Source: Loripinus fragilis (Eukaryota > Mollusca > Bivalvia > Lucinida > Lucinidae). From it: DNA of 64,000 bases. Position numbers and translations under genes: made by a program. Of the stretch, positions 36,701 to 41,709 are shown piece by piece. The stretch spans positions 71,106,260-71,170,259 of the forward strand of contig OZ026525.1 in NCBI GenBank assembly GCA_964019695.1. Reading direction: 5' to 3'. Position 1 is the stretch's first letter, and every line of letters starts with the position of its first letter. The notes under the pieces are model-generated. The model saw only the letters and a list, made by a program, of their open reading frames with translations, searched no databases and had not been told where the DNA came from.

Positions 36701-38894
36701 AAACAGGAGGGACAGTCAAATGAAGATTATCTAAAGTAAGTAATTATAAGGTCAATGAATTGTATTCACTCTTTCTCAAATTTTCCGCCTTGGGCCTTTT
36801 GCAGGATATTAGAAACAATTTTCACAGCTAAGTATCATGGATGCTACTTAGCTGTGAAATATGATCATGGATGCTACCTAGCTGTGAAAAATGATCATGG
36901 ATGCTACTTAGCTATGAAAAATGATCATGGATGCTACCTAGCTGTGAAAAATGATCATGGATGCTACTTAGCTGTGAAAAATGATCATGGATGCTACTTA
37001 GCTATGAAAAATGATCATGGATGCTAATTAGCTGTAAAAAATGATCATGGATGCTACTTAGCTGTGAAAAATGAGCATGGATGCTACTTAGCTGTGAAAA
37101 TTGTTTCTAATATCCTGAAGAAGGCCCAAGGCCGAAAATTTAAAAAAGAGTGAATACAATTCATTGACTTTATTGTTATTATTCCCTATGATTTATTTAA
37201 TTACTTATAGTTCATTTATTCCTTAACATCCCAAGATGACTGAAAATTTAATGACTGGGATGCAAAGCATCAAAACAAACAAATTTATTCTTTAAAATAT
37301 CTAAATTTATTTGATTTAGTCATGCCTTTTCCTTCAATTTATTGATTGAAATGTTTTAATCATACCGATATCAACAATAAATCTGTTAAAGAAATGCAAA
37401 AGGCTAGTTTTTTCCAAGCCGCACTAAGCAACACTCTATTGCAATTTTAAATCTTACTAGATATATTTGATTTGATGACGTCATACATTTTGTAAAATAA
37501 ATCCAGGGATATATTTTCAGTAATCTGTCATTATGAAACACAGCTTTATGTCAGTTAGCAGTTAAAAGTATGCAGCTTGCTGTAGGCTGCTAGGCCCACA
37601 ATAAAAACTATTATTGCTGTTAACTAGTGCATTAGAATGTGGGTAACCATATTCAAATGTTCACTTGGAGAGGTATACATAAGTCCAGATAAGGATCGTT
37701 TGTGCACCTAAAATTGCGCTTATTTCCTAACCCATCAATTTAAACATATGTTTTGGGTGCTCAAAAGAACCTTCTCATTGAGATGGTTCTTTAGAGTACC
37801 CACAACATATGTTTTGGTTGAGAAATAAGAAAGTAGATTTTCCAGTACACACTCATATCTGGAGGCCTGGGTATATAGTTATTGTTGTTTCAAAGATAGA
37901 TGAGAATTGTTGTAAACAAACACTGGTGAGTTTACCTTGGTTTTGGGCATACAGGTAGTCTCAGTTTACAGTTATAATGAACCTACCACAGAATACTGCA
38001 TATGCACGTGGTAGTGAATACTTCATCTTTACCTGTATAGAAGAAATATAGAATCGCCTCATTACTATGCATCTTTGAAACAATAATAGATATATAGTCG
38101 AACATCTAAATTTCTGATCATATATCCCATGATATACCACCATAATTGAAAATTTATATGATGTAAATCAGAAACATGAATCTATTATTTTGAATGGTTG
38201 AAACTGCTATCAGCTCCTTAAATAGGCAATATAGTAAGGTTTAAAAAAAGATTTTGAGTTAATGGGTGAATAATTATTTTAGTGGATATCATCTGTATAA
38301 ACTCAAGGGAATCATCCACAATCATAACATAGGTTTTACTTAATGTGTACATGATTAATTGGGGTTTACGTCATTAAATCAAGAAACAATTAACTTAACA
38401 ATTTTCAACAGATACAGTGTCTTTTGACTGATACAGTCTGTTTATTTTCTAGAGCTCGTGGCTACAAGTTCGAAGATGGTGTTTGTGAGAAGCAGGACAA
38501 ATTTCTCAAGCGCATGTCGGGAATAATGAGACTCTTCTCTTCCATTCTCGTGTCATCCCCGCCCCGTGGTCCACACCCACATGGAATAGAGCATGCCTGG
38601 GTGTGGTTGTCACGTGCCATGAACATTGATCCAGAGCCAGACATAACAGCGACAATGATCTACGACTTACTTCAGGTCACAGGACACGCTCTTTGTAAAG
38701 TTTACGGAAAACAGTTCTTAAAGCTTCTTCATATACTCATCAAAGAAATGTTACCTAAATTAGACTCTGTGGCGTCATCAGGTGGAGGTGGAGCTCTACT
38801 AAGACTGAAGTCACTGTTAGAAACTAGTGTGAAAAACTTCGGAAGTATTCCAATTCCAGAAGGCTATCTTCAACATGGCTTTTGGAATTCCTAG
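7127..38894 (+). CDS. GLE1: GLE1 RNA export mediator (11 exons, N-terminus missing)
   Basis: Nucleoporin-associated mRNA export factor. Known role of the family: at the cytoplasmic face of the nuclear pore it binds inositol hexakisphosphate and stimulates the helicase DDX19/Dbp5 to strip proteins from exported mRNA. Seen here: exons 7127-7232, 9823-9971, 13023-13083, 14286-14356, 17283-17569, 24634-24722, 30088-30184, 33162-33274, 35536-35748, 36545-36735 and 38453-38894, all with AG acceptors and GT donors and with compatible phases. They give about 605 residues. The first half is charged coiled coil, then an Ala-rich linker, then the conserved C-terminal HEAT-like domain with motifs such as DKFLKRMSGIMRLF and HPHGIEHAWVWL and the terminal FWNS. 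Human GLE1 has about 700 residues, so roughly 100 N-terminal residues are missing; the first exon starts in phase, so coding continues upstream. Identity is firm; the early coiled-coil exons rest on splice phase and composition. Confidence 0.93.
7296..7475 (-). mobile_element. SINE, 5'-truncated, with 11-bp target duplication
   Basis: Minus-strand body matches the SINE at 59579-59905 (GTGCACGAATTACTGGT..., GACTTGGGACATAAAGCAAC, (CAAA)n tail). Flanked by ACCTGATAGTG (7285-7295) and ACCTGACAGTG (7476-7486). The tRNA head is missing. Confidence 0.85.
8076..8245 (-). mobile_element. Palindromic MITE, diverged copy
   Basis: Carries the AAAAGAAACGTCTCAATGAG / ATGGTTCTTTTGAG hairpin and the TTATTTCTCGACCAAAA flank of the family described at 13909-14088; both ends are degraded. 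Confidence 0.75.
8306..8539. mobile_element. TTAA-flanked hairpin MITE
   Basis: Begins TTAACCCATAAAG and ends CATTAAGGGTTAA. The middle is a hairpin: CCCAGATCAGACTGCTCC pairs with GGAGCAGTCTGATCTGG. Near-identical layout to 57333-57580. TTAA target duplication with CCCT ends is the piggyBac pattern; the assignment is inference. Confidence 0.82.
9440..9515. repeat. GATCAGACTGCTCC hairpin core
   Basis: GTAGACCCTGATCAGACTGC ... GCAGTCTGATCTAGGTCCAC: same palindrome as in the TTAA elements, here without clean ends (TTAACCCTT at 9150 may be the left end). Confidence 0.75.
9568..9776 (+). mobile_element. ACAGTAAAACCT-type MITE
   Basis: Left ACAGTAAAACCTATCTTAAG and right CACAGGTTTGACTGTA are inverted ends; an inner palindrome pairs GTCGAAAGTATTGCAGAATG with the GCATTCTGTAATACTTTTGAC arm. 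Lies 47 bp upstream of the GLE1 exon at 9823, so its end may overlap the branch-site region. Confidence 0.85.
9823..9971 (+). CDS. GLE1: GLE1 coiled-coil exon
   Basis: Acceptor acaacag, donor gtatgt. Starts in phase 0 with KAHEAKQRQFEDTMAQIQRE and continues with Glu/Gln/Arg-rich helix (LRRLRQQASQNVMSQIQS), typical of the GLE1 coiled coil that mediates self-association. It leaves two bases for the next exon. A mini-transposon begins 17 bp after the exon end. Confidence 0.82.
9989..10338 (+). mobile_element. hAT-like MITE with 5-bp TSD GACTC
   Basis: Ends CATGGCCTTTTC ... GAAAAGGCCCTG; direct GACTC at 9984-9988 and 10339-10343. The interior (ATTCCCAAT, CCCAATTT) is like 36126-36502. It starts 17 bp after a GLE1 exon. 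Confidence 0.82.
10338..10770 (+). repeat. 125-bp direct duplication split by a MITE
   Basis: 10339-10462 and 10648-10772 are diverged copies (GCCACCTGGCTGCTTA, AACCCATCTATCC); the palindromic MITE at 10461-10642 lies between them. Confidence 0.8.
10461..10642 (+). mobile_element. Palindromic MITE (AAAGAACCGTCTC family)
   Basis: Central hairpin CTCAAAAGAACAGTCTCATT / GAGACGGTTCTTTTGAG with flanks ACATATGTTTCGGGTG and CCCACAACATATGTTTTGG. Ends are the diverged form TTTAGATAA ... TTAACTAAA. Confidence 0.88.
11005..11167. repeat. 160-bp near-perfect palindrome
   Basis: ATCAGCTAAAGCAGTGAATT pairs with AATTCACGCACTGGAGCTGAT; inner arms GAGTAATAATTCACTGTTT and GGTCAGTTGTA also pair, and the centre is GAGCGCATAGCGCGAG. 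Nothing coding. Confidence 0.9.
11671..11853 (-). mobile_element. Palindromic MITE, inverse orientation
   Basis: Same family as 10461-10642 read from the other strand: TTAGTTAAGAGTGCG ... CTCAAAAGAACTGTCTCAAT ... TTTATCTAAACC. Confidence 0.88.
11878..12260 (+). mobile_element. Truncated hairpin-capped element
   Basis: Starts with the terminal hairpin AGCTCCCCTGAGCC / GGCTCAAGGTGAG followed by TGTTCGTCGGTCAGG and CATCTCCTAAACCACT, like the start of the element at 48617. The array part and far end are missing; the end position is approximate. Confidence 0.65.
12417..12500 (+). mobile_element. ACAGTAAAACCT-type MITE, right half only
   Basis: GACCTGCATTAAGCGATAAT ... CACAGGTTTTACTGTA matches the right 83 bp of 9568-9776; the left half is absent. 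Confidence 0.82.
12656..12806. repeat. 150-bp foldback with TATATC inner arms
   Basis: GGGGATAACTGTATTCAAAA / TTTTGAATATGGTTATCCCC outer arms and GGTATATCGTCAGATATAC inner palindrome. A partial relative lies at 37640-37675. Confidence 0.85.
13023..13083 (+). CDS. GLE1: GLE1 short coiled-coil exon
   Basis: A 61-base exon between ttcttccag and gtaatt. With the two bases carried over it reads QEAEIVKQHQTLKQTHEQRK and ends in phase 0. It is too short to recognise alone; the phase match on both sides and heptad-like composition support it. Confidence 0.75.
13105..13343. mobile_element. TIR MITE GAGCCGTGACATG, copy 1
   Basis: Left TGAGCCGTGACATGTGATTC and right ATCTCATGTCGCGGCTCA are inverted ends, with a central palindrome AGCAAAGGCTCTGATCGGAC ... 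CTGGTCTGAGCCTTTGCT. Begins 22 bp after the GLE1 exon ending at 13083. Confidence 0.85.
13909..14088 (+). mobile_element. Palindromic MITE with 10-bp TIR
   Basis: Shows the ends most clearly: TCCAGATAAG ... CTTATCTGGA. The central hairpin is CTCAAAAGAACCGTCTCATT / GAGACGCATCTTTTGAG, with ACATATG-type flanks. 180 bp, non-coding. Confidence 0.9.
14286..14356 (+). CDS. GLE1: GLE1 short coiled-coil exon
   Basis: A 71-base exon between acttttag and gtaagt. It starts in phase 0, reads IHDARIQEAEAAKLRLQEEE and leaves two bases (AA). The Glu/Ala/Leu/Lys composition continues the coiled coil, and the phase fits both neighbours. Confidence 0.78.
14518..14600 (+). repeat. Possible pogo/Tigger-like transposon end
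   Basis: ACAGTCAAACCTAGATTATT followed by CGAA resembles TIRs of pogo-like elements (known consensus CAGT..AACCT..ATTATCCGAA). No matching second end was seen, so this is weak. Confidence 0.35.
14961..15172. mobile_element. TTAA-flanked MITE
   Basis: Begins TTAACCCTCTTTATTCTGG and ends TTCAGAGTAAATAGGATTAA, an imperfect 19-bp inverted end with TTAA on both sides. Confidence 0.75.
15285..16745 (-). repeat. 1.5-kb interspersed repeat with tRNA-Thr-like head, copy B
   Basis: Second copy of the repeat at 957-2556, about 80-85% alike by eye, with indels. One tRNA-like head (15399-15470) followed by a small duplication of CGCTTATCCACTA. Ends TAGCGCGAATCCTGG. Confidence 0.78.
16968..17221. mobile_element. 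TTAA-flanked MITE (TACAAAG type), copy 1
   Basis: Begins TTAACCCTTAGTATAAGTTG and ends ATACAAAGAATTAA; shares GATGAAATGCC/GAAATGCCGCATAATG and CAAGTTTATTGTATCA with 57932-58163. It ends 61 bp before the GLE1 exon at 17283. Confidence 0.8.
17283..17569 (+). CDS. GLE1: GLE1 central exon
   Basis: Acceptor ttctacag, donor gtaagc. Ninety-six codons: the end of the coiled coil (KQRENKLRLDM), then a helical central region with SVADLANLSTKLQTLHGN and a Ser/Gly-rich loop before RKILEQSRNAYEFVKQEIG. Position and pattern correspond to the human segment between the coiled coil and the linker. It leaves one base (G). A TIR mini-element starts 12 bp downstream. Confidence 0.85.
17581..17820. mobile_element. 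TIR MITE GAGCTGTGACTCATG, copy 2
   Basis: Collinear with 13105-13343 across its full length, including both inverted ends and the central palindrome. It starts 12 bp after the GLE1 exon ending at 17569. Confidence 0.87.
17961..18235. mobile_element. hAT-like MITE with 5-bp TSD ATATG
   Basis: Ends CAGGGGACAAAAATT ... AATTTTTGTCCCC; ATATG at 17956-17960 and 18236-18240. Inside, CAGGACGAGT motifs occur repeatedly in both orientations (an inner palindrome at 18100-18175); the same motif sits near both ends of the hAT element at 34356-35520, suggesting this is its non-autonomous relative. Confidence 0.82.
18632..18727 (+). mobile_element. SINE family 2, tail fragment
   Basis: CTTAGTACTGGTTTAATCCA ... 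TTGACTGGGACGTAAAGAAT then CAAAT/CAAAC tail; matches 30267-30358 and 22046-22141. Confidence 0.8.
19997..20030 (+). repeat. A-rich tract
   Basis: About 34 bases of A broken by two T, possibly an old retroelement tail; nothing upstream confirms that. Confidence 0.8.
21946..22141 (+). mobile_element. SINE family 2, with tRNA-like head
   Basis: Head GGGAGCGCAGTGGCTCGATT resembles an A box; the body has AGTTCAGCCCAGGAAGACAT; the tail has CTGTTGACT...AGAATCATATCAAAC. Full length about 195 bp, diverged. Confidence 0.72.
22142..24110. other. Interior of the 5.7-kb element; no gene seen
   Basis: AT-rich sequence with short ORFs only. No domain, splice pair or tandem array stood out. Confidence 0.5.
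24634..24722 (+). CDS. GLE1: GLE1 Ala/Glu-rich linker exon
   Basis: Acceptor tgtttcag, donor gtgaga. Reads DKATQAGAKAEAEAAQKAQ followed by seven alanines and RTPQ: a low-complexity linker matching the Gln/Glu/Ala-rich insert that precedes the catalytic-activator domain in other animals. It ends in phase 0. The run of GCN codons uses mixed synonyms, so it is not a pure trinucleotide repeat. Confidence 0.82.
24745..24930 (+). mobile_element. Palindromic MITE
   Basis: GTTTAGATAA ... CTCAAAAGAACCGTCTCATT / GAGATGGTTCTTTTGAG ... TTAACTAAAGGCC. Begins 22 bp after the GLE1 exon ending at 24722. Confidence 0.9.
26014..26722. mobile_element. TIR element GGACTTTTTGGGTACT, copy 2
   Basis: Left GGACTTTTTGGGTACTATAA and right TTTACAGTATCCAAAAAGTTC are inverted; the interior matches 6436-6925 (GGGCGTGGTT, TTGAGCCGCGCAGG, CATTTCATGAAAGTCCT) and carries a SINE at 26313-26552. 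Confidence 0.78.
26313..26552 (+). mobile_element. SINE, tRNA head missing
   Basis: From TCCCATACTTTCGTGGAG to the tail AACAAACAAACAAACAAAA; matches 59640-59905. It interrupts a CAGACTGCTC ... GAGCAGTCTG hairpin, with AGAGCAG on both sides. Confidence 0.87.
27661..27930. mobile_element. GGATCC-ended MITE, copy 1
   Basis: Starts TGCGGATCCAGAGGGGG and ends CTGGATCCGCGCA. Inside: GGACACCCCCTGGAAAA and AAGCTGAGGACTAAAAAAAT, also seen at 63551-63825 and 42569-42860. A G-run and a C-run near the ends pair. Confidence 0.82.
28468..28498 (+). repeat. 31-bp poly-C run
   Basis: Uninterrupted C followed by TTTTGGGGGTTGGGG; the G side can pair with the C side. Length may be affected by sequencing. Confidence 0.9.
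29381..29437 (+). repeat. 19-bp repeat, three copies
   Basis: GGATTTCATTATAAATAA repeated three times head to tail. Confidence 0.88.
29636..29702. repeat. GATCAGGCC hairpin core
   Basis: TTGGATCCAGATCAGGCC ... GGGCCTGATCTGTATCGAA; related hairpins at 7718-7780, 32690-32755 and 55508-55565, usually inside TTAA elements ending in GAGTTAA. Confidence 0.8.
30088..30184 (+). CDS. GLE1: GLE1 Ser/Thr-rich linker exon
   Basis: Acceptor tttcag, donor gtaacc. Thirty-two codons rich in Ser, Thr, Pro, Ala and Val (PSTSAGAPVATSTPVTQSSG), ending SKLDLATVAGAA and leaving one base. It is an unstructured linker, supported by phase on both sides. Confidence 0.78.
30267..30358 (+). mobile_element. SINE family 2, tail fragment
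   Basis: GCTTAGTACTGGTTCAACCC AGGAAGACC ... GTTGACTGGGACGTAAAGAA with CAAATCAAAC tail. Confidence 0.82.
30375..30490 (+). mobile_element. tRNA-headed SINE start
   Basis: TTAGCTCAGTTGGTGGACTC (A box) and AGGTTCGAATCCCACCC (B box) follow a tRNA layout with a CAT-containing loop. It continues into SINE-like sequence (TTAGTGCTGGTTCAAAT), so it is not a free tRNA gene. An antisense relative is at 40408-40490. Confidence 0.7.
30760..32418. mobile_element. hAT-like element, 1.66 kb, TSD ATATG
   Basis: Ends CAGGGTTCGCATTTTAGC and GGCTAGATTTGAACCCTG; ATATG at 30755-30759 and 32419-32423. Subterminal TCGCAAAATGCGAGT and ACTTGCGAAAATATGCAAGT mirror each other. The interior is degraded with stops in all frames; no transposase domain could be read. 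Confidence 0.8.
32649..32831. mobile_element. TTAA-type hairpin MITE
   Basis: Left TTGAACCCTTTACC (TTAA lost), right GCATGCAAAGAGTTAA; centre hairpin GACCCAGATCAGGCC / GGGCCTGATCTGGATC. Confidence 0.72.
33162..33274 (+). CDS. GLE1: GLE1 exon entering the C-terminal domain
   Basis: Acceptor cttttag, donor gtaata. Reads GGESLCVDIEAFKHYTVLQN then KLKTVEQQIQSLTATPQ, ending in phase 0. It corresponds to the human segment beginning with a Trp/Tyr-containing helix just before the conserved C-terminal domain. Confidence 0.85.
33727..33760 (+). repeat. (GTAA)n microsatellite
   Basis: Eight to nine copies of GTAA in the GLE1 intron. The repeat unit resembles a 5' splice site core, so it offers many cryptic donors. 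Confidence 0.92.
34112..34295 (-). mobile_element. Palindromic MITE with intact TIRs
   Basis: TCCAGATAAG ... CTTATCTGGA ends; central CTCAAAAGAACCGTCTCAAT / GAGACAGTTCTTTTGAG. Confidence 0.9.
34356..35520 (+). mobile_element. hAT-like transposon remnant, TSD CTCTA
   Basis: Ends CAGGGCTCGAAAATT ... AAATCGAGCCCTG; CTCTA at 34351-34355 and 35521-35525. Subterminal CAGGACGAGTAG at both ends. Codes for a transposase C-terminal fragment (34981-35280). At 1165 bp it is internally deleted relative to a full hAT (usually 2.5-4 kb). Confidence 0.88.
34981..35280 (+). pseudogene. hAT transposase dimerisation-domain remnant
   Basis: A 99-codon frame. From about residue 13 it reads SATAECERGFSSVNNIKTTA, then MKQEALSSLGRIKVDGPDL: the typical hAT C-terminal dimerisation signature (S.ECERGFS..N.IK...R..M....L..L..I). 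The RNase-H-like catalytic region and BED zinc finger are absent, so it cannot act as a transposase on its own. Start is arbitrary because the upstream part is deleted. Confidence 0.85.
35536..35748 (+). CDS. GLE1: GLE1 C-terminal domain exon 1
   Basis: Exactly 71 codons in phase 0 between ctctatttatttcag and gtaagt. Contains KKYKFDIQKAANTPINAIS, LRDKLQRLLNLLSGNQVEV and the basic stretch AGKRITVKDHP, which line up with the start of the GLE1 domain (human LQKA..IPVSQIS and LLSGKPV). The acceptor lies 15 bp from the end of a hAT-like transposon at 35520. Confidence 0.95.
35781..35991 (+). mobile_element. ACAGTAAAACCT-type MITE, best-preserved copy
   Basis: TACAGTAAAACCTGTCTTGA ... CTTAAGACAGGTTTTACTGTA, about 27-bp inverted ends with TA at both borders (a TA duplication would suit a Tc1/mariner-type element; inference). 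Begins 32 bp after the GLE1 exon ending at 35748. Confidence 0.88.
36126..36502. mobile_element. hAT-like MITE with 5-bp TSD GTTTA
   Basis: Ends CAGGGGATTTTCTGC ... GCTGGAAAAGCCCTG; GTTTA at 36121-36125 and 36503-36507. CCCATTCCCAATAGAAAAT and GGCCAGGGGCC blocks match the MITE at 9989-10338. Ends 42 bp before a GLE1 exon. Confidence 0.87.
36545..36735 (+). CDS. GLE1: GLE1 C-terminal domain exon 2
   Basis: Acceptor ttttcag, donor gtaagt. Contains SSNHESAFAIGMVAAGLWAE and FHTVCPYIVPYYLPKQEG, clear counterparts of human SHHEAAFPIAVVASGIWE and KCPYSVPFYP. It leaves two bases that join the final exon as Lys. A 30-bp tandem array flanked by inverted repeats starts 15 bp after the exon. Confidence 0.97.
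36751..37168. repeat. 30-bp tandem array framed by 85-bp inverted repeats
   Basis: Arms 36751-36834 and 37084-37168 are inverse (GTCAATGAATTGTATTCACT / AGTGAATACAATTCATTGAC). Between them are nine copies of ATGATCATGGATGCTACTTA GCTGTGAAAA differing at a few positions. The repeat unit's TTAGCTGTGAAAA joins smoothly onto the arms, so the array grew from the loop of a foldback. Confidence 0.92.
37684..37864 (+). mobile_element. Palindromic MITE
   Basis: TCCAGATAAG ... CATATCTGGA ends; central CTCAAAAGAACCTTCTCATT / GAGATGGTTCTTTAGAG. Confidence 0.88.
38453..38894 (+). CDS. GLE1: GLE1 last coding exon
   Basis: Acceptor tattttctag, stop TAG at 38892-38894. Encodes RGYKFEDGVCEKQDKFLKRM, HPHGIEHAWVWLSRAMNIDP, DITATMIYDLLQVTGHALCK and the ending IPIPEGYLQHGFWNS. 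This is the strongest family match in the window. No AATAAA is seen within the next 2 kb; ATTAAA occurs at 40238 and AATAAA near 41369, so the 3' UTR may cross the duplicated region or use a variant signal. Confidence 0.98.
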
Positions 38895-39070
38895 CACTTT
38901 TGGTTGTCAGTCATTTAGGCTAGCACTTTTGGTTGTCAGTCATTTAGGCTAGCACTTTTGATGATTGTCAGTCTTAAAGCTATAGCACTCAGATAGGCCA
39001 AAACTCTATGGCTATCTGAGTGCAGTAGGGTTAAGGAAAGGAATCCCTAAGCATGTGTGATTTTCAGTCA

Positions 39071-39298
39071 TTAACCCATTTATGCCGAATGTACTTTCCC
39101 ATTCTTATCAATTGGACGAGTCTATTTCCAGTTTTAGGGTTGTTGGGTGGTATTTTTCATTTTTATTCAAATTTTAAAAGGAGCTCCTGTAAGCAAACAG
39201 TGGAGAACCTGATCAGACGCCGCATTTTGCGGCGTCTGATCTGGTTTTGCACTGTTTGCCGATGTCCCATAAAAAGGATGCAAGGCTTATATGGGTTA
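39071..39298. mobile_element. TTAA-type hairpin MITE, in duplication unit 1
   Basis: TTAACCCATTTATGCCG ... GGCTTATATGGGTTAG with centre GAACCTGATCAGACGCCGCA / TGCGGCGTCTGATCTGG. Its copy in unit 2 spans 39892-40120 and keeps TTAA at both ends. Confidence 0.83.
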
Positions 39299-39446
39299 GG
39301 CAATGAATCACATAGCATATTTGATTGTCAGTCACTAAGGCATTGAATCACATAGCTTATTTGATTGTCAGTCGTTAAGGCAACAAATCACATAGCATAT
39401 TTGATTGTCAGTCATTAAGGCAATAAGTCACATAGCATATTTGATC

Positions 39447-39708
39447 CAGAGCCAGACTAACAGCGGAGATGATCTACGACTTACTTCAGGTCACAGGACA
39501 TGCTCTTTGTAAAGTTTACGGAAAACAGTTCTTAAAGCTTCTTCATATACTCATCAAAGAAATGTTACCAAAATTAGACTCTGTGACATCATCAGCGGGA
39601 GGAGGAGCTCTACTAAGACTGAAGTCTCTATTAGAAACTAGTGTGAAAAACTTCAGAAGTATTCCAATTCCAGACGGCTATCTTCAACATGGCTTTTGGA
39701 ATTCCTAG
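39447..39708 (+). pseudogene. Duplicated GLE1 C-terminal exon fragment
   Basis: From ATG at 39469, 79 codons and a stop reproduce the GLE1 C-terminus (DLLQVTGHALCKVYGKQFLK ... GYLQHGFWNS), with five or so conservative or mild changes (A to T, G to A, G to R, E to D). A one-base deletion near 39457 shifts the frame upstream and an in-frame TGA precedes it, so it does not extend the real exon. It could be an alternative last exon only if an acceptor such as gagccag is used; no evidence of that. Confidence 0.9.
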
Positions 39709-40127
39709 CACTTTTGGTTGGCAGTCATAAAAACTAGAATACTTAGCACTTTTGGTTGTCAGTTATTAAGGCTAGCACTTTTGATTGTCAGTCTTCAACA
39801 CTTTAGCACTCAGATAGGCCAAAACTCTATGGCTATCTGAGTGCAATAGAGTTAAGGAAAGGAATCCATAAGCATGTGTGCTTGTCAGTCATTAACCCAT
39901 TTATGCTGAATGAATTTTCCCATTCTTATCAATTGGACGAGTCTATTTCCAATTTTAGGGTTGTTGGGTGGTATTTTTTATTTTTATTCAAATTTTAAAA
40001 GAAGTGTCTGTAAGCAAACAGTGGAGAACCTGATCAGACACTGCATTTTGTGGCGTCTGATCTGGTTTTGCACTGTTTGCCGATGTCCCACAAAAAGGAC
40101 GCTAGGCTTATATGGGTTAAGGCAATG

Positions 40128-40430
40128 AATCACATAACCTATTTGATTGTCAGTCATTAAGGCAATGAATCACAAAGCATAATGTGATTGTCAGCCATTA
40201 AGGCAATGGAAAACATAGTGTATTTGATGGTCAGCCATTAAAGCAATGGATCATTAGCATATTTAATTATCAGTCTTTCAGACAATGAATCACTTATCAT
40301 GTTTAATTGTCAGTCATTAAGGCAAGGAATCACTTATCATGTTTAATTGTCAGTCATTAAGGCAAGGAATCACTTATCATGTTTAATTGCCAGTCATTAA
40401 GGCAAGGAATCACTAAGCACTTGTGATCGT
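40128..40430 (+). repeat. 40-bp tandem repeats
   Basis: Seven or so copies of a unit with CAGTCATTAAGGCAATGAAT CAC. The same unit occurs at 39294-39445. Confidence 0.88.
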
Positions 40431-40490
40431 CTGACCTCTTGGTCATGAGTCCTGCTCTTAACCATTAACCAACTGAGCTACAGTGCTCCC
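40408..40490 (-). mobile_element. tRNA-headed SINE start
   Basis: On the minus strand: GGGAGCACTGTAGCTCAGTT GG then a CAT loop (ACTCATGACCAAGAGGT). Relative of 30375-30490; no tail follows. Confidence 0.6.
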
Positions 40491-40589
40491 TTAAAGTATT
40501 ATTGAAAAGTGGAAACCTTTATTTATTTAGATTCCATATTATGCAATTTTTAAGTGAAAACTTCAATCATTTGTTTACAATTAAATGAA

Positions 40590-40879
40590 ACATGGGTGGA
40601 TTGAGAGGGGGGTGGACAGGAGTGCCTGACCCCCAATCCAAGGAAAGTCACAAAGCTAAAGGGTTCCTTAGCAATACTGGTCCAGATCCCCTGGAACATC
40701 ACAAAGCTACCAAGTCAGTATTCAATGTTGGGCCATCATCGGCCCACCAGCGAAATGCTGTTACGCTGACAGGCCGATGATGGGCCGTTTTTAGAGGTTT
40801 AAGGATCCAATCTCCTCCCATCATAAAAAAAAAAAGAAAATCGTCAGAGTTGAGTCAATACTTTCTTGATCCGCGCATG
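40590..40879. mobile_element. GGATCC-ended MITE, diverged
   Basis: GGGTGGATTGAGAGGGGGGT ... TTGATCCGCGCATG ends; contains a GGGCCATCATCGGCCC / GGCCGATGATGGGCC hairpin that looks like a separate insertion. Confidence 0.7.
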
Positions 40880-41503
40880 TGATAAGGAAAGATGACAATG
40901 CACTTAACTAAGTCTTTGGAACTTTCTGTCTGTGTACAAGCAGTGAGGGCTTTGGTAAGACTCAAGGCTCATCTGAGTTTTAGCTAATTGCCGAAAATCT
41001 CACGAGCTGGCTGTGGTTGCGTATATTTTACTATTTTTCAATTTTCAGTACATTCTTCCATGTTTTTAGAAAATACCCCTAATTTTCAGATGGAGGATTG
41101 CCCCCCTATTTTACTCCTCCTTGAAGGTAATAGAGCATTGATAAATTGGATAACCTTGAGATTTCCTAGGTTAAGGTTTTTAACCTTTACTATACTAAAC
41201 CTAAACCTAAATATACCCTGTTTTGAAAACAGTGTAGATCCAGATCAGAAGGTTTTTAACATTTACCATACTAAACCTAAATATACCCTGCTTTGAAAAT
41301 AGTGTAGATCTAAGAAGCCAGCTGATCAGGCCCCGAGGTTATAAAACTTTAGTTCATTCTCAAACTCAAAATAAAGCACAATGATTGGTTGCTTGTGGAC
41401 ACGTGTGGCCTGGCTCAGGCTGATACGGTCTATCGGGCTGAGATCAGGGCTGGTATCAAAAACACTGTGTAATAATCTATATATTAGCCACATTATTTCC
41501 TAA

Positions 41504-41709
41504 TACAGTGAGACCTGTCTTAAGTGGCGACTCAAAACTAGACAAAACAAAGGTCTTAAAGCCATGTGGTAGCTTAATGCAGGTCAAAAGTACTGCAGAA
41601 GGCTCCATGGGAGAACTCTGCAGTACTTTTGACCTGCATTAAGTGATTATCGGTCTTGAAAACCCTTTTTTTTTGTCTTTGAGTGACCGCTTAAGAAAAG
41701 TTTACTGTA
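41504..41709 (+). mobile_element. ACAGTAAAACCT-type MITE
   Basis: TACAGTGAGACCTGTCTTAA ... CTTAAGAAAAGTTTACTGTA; the inner palindrome GGTCAAAAGTACTGCAGA is kept. Confidence 0.85.

Larger units (their letters stand above)
38628..40260 (+). repeat. 814-bp tandem duplication with GLE1 3' end
   Basis: 38628-39442 is repeated from 39443 to about 40260: last 266 bp of the GLE1 coding exon, a TTAA hairpin element and 40-bp repeats (TTTGATTGTCAGTCATTAAG). Coding parts differ by about a dozen bases, the non-coding parts more. Confidence 0.92.

Noticed and set aside
36755..37027. 90-codon repetitive protein
   Set aside because: The ORF is the 30-bp repeat array read in frame; it lies after the GLE1 donor and has no splice continuation.
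36824..37107. CRISPR-like array
   Set aside because: Units are contiguous 30-bp tandem repeats without unique spacers, in a eukaryotic intron.
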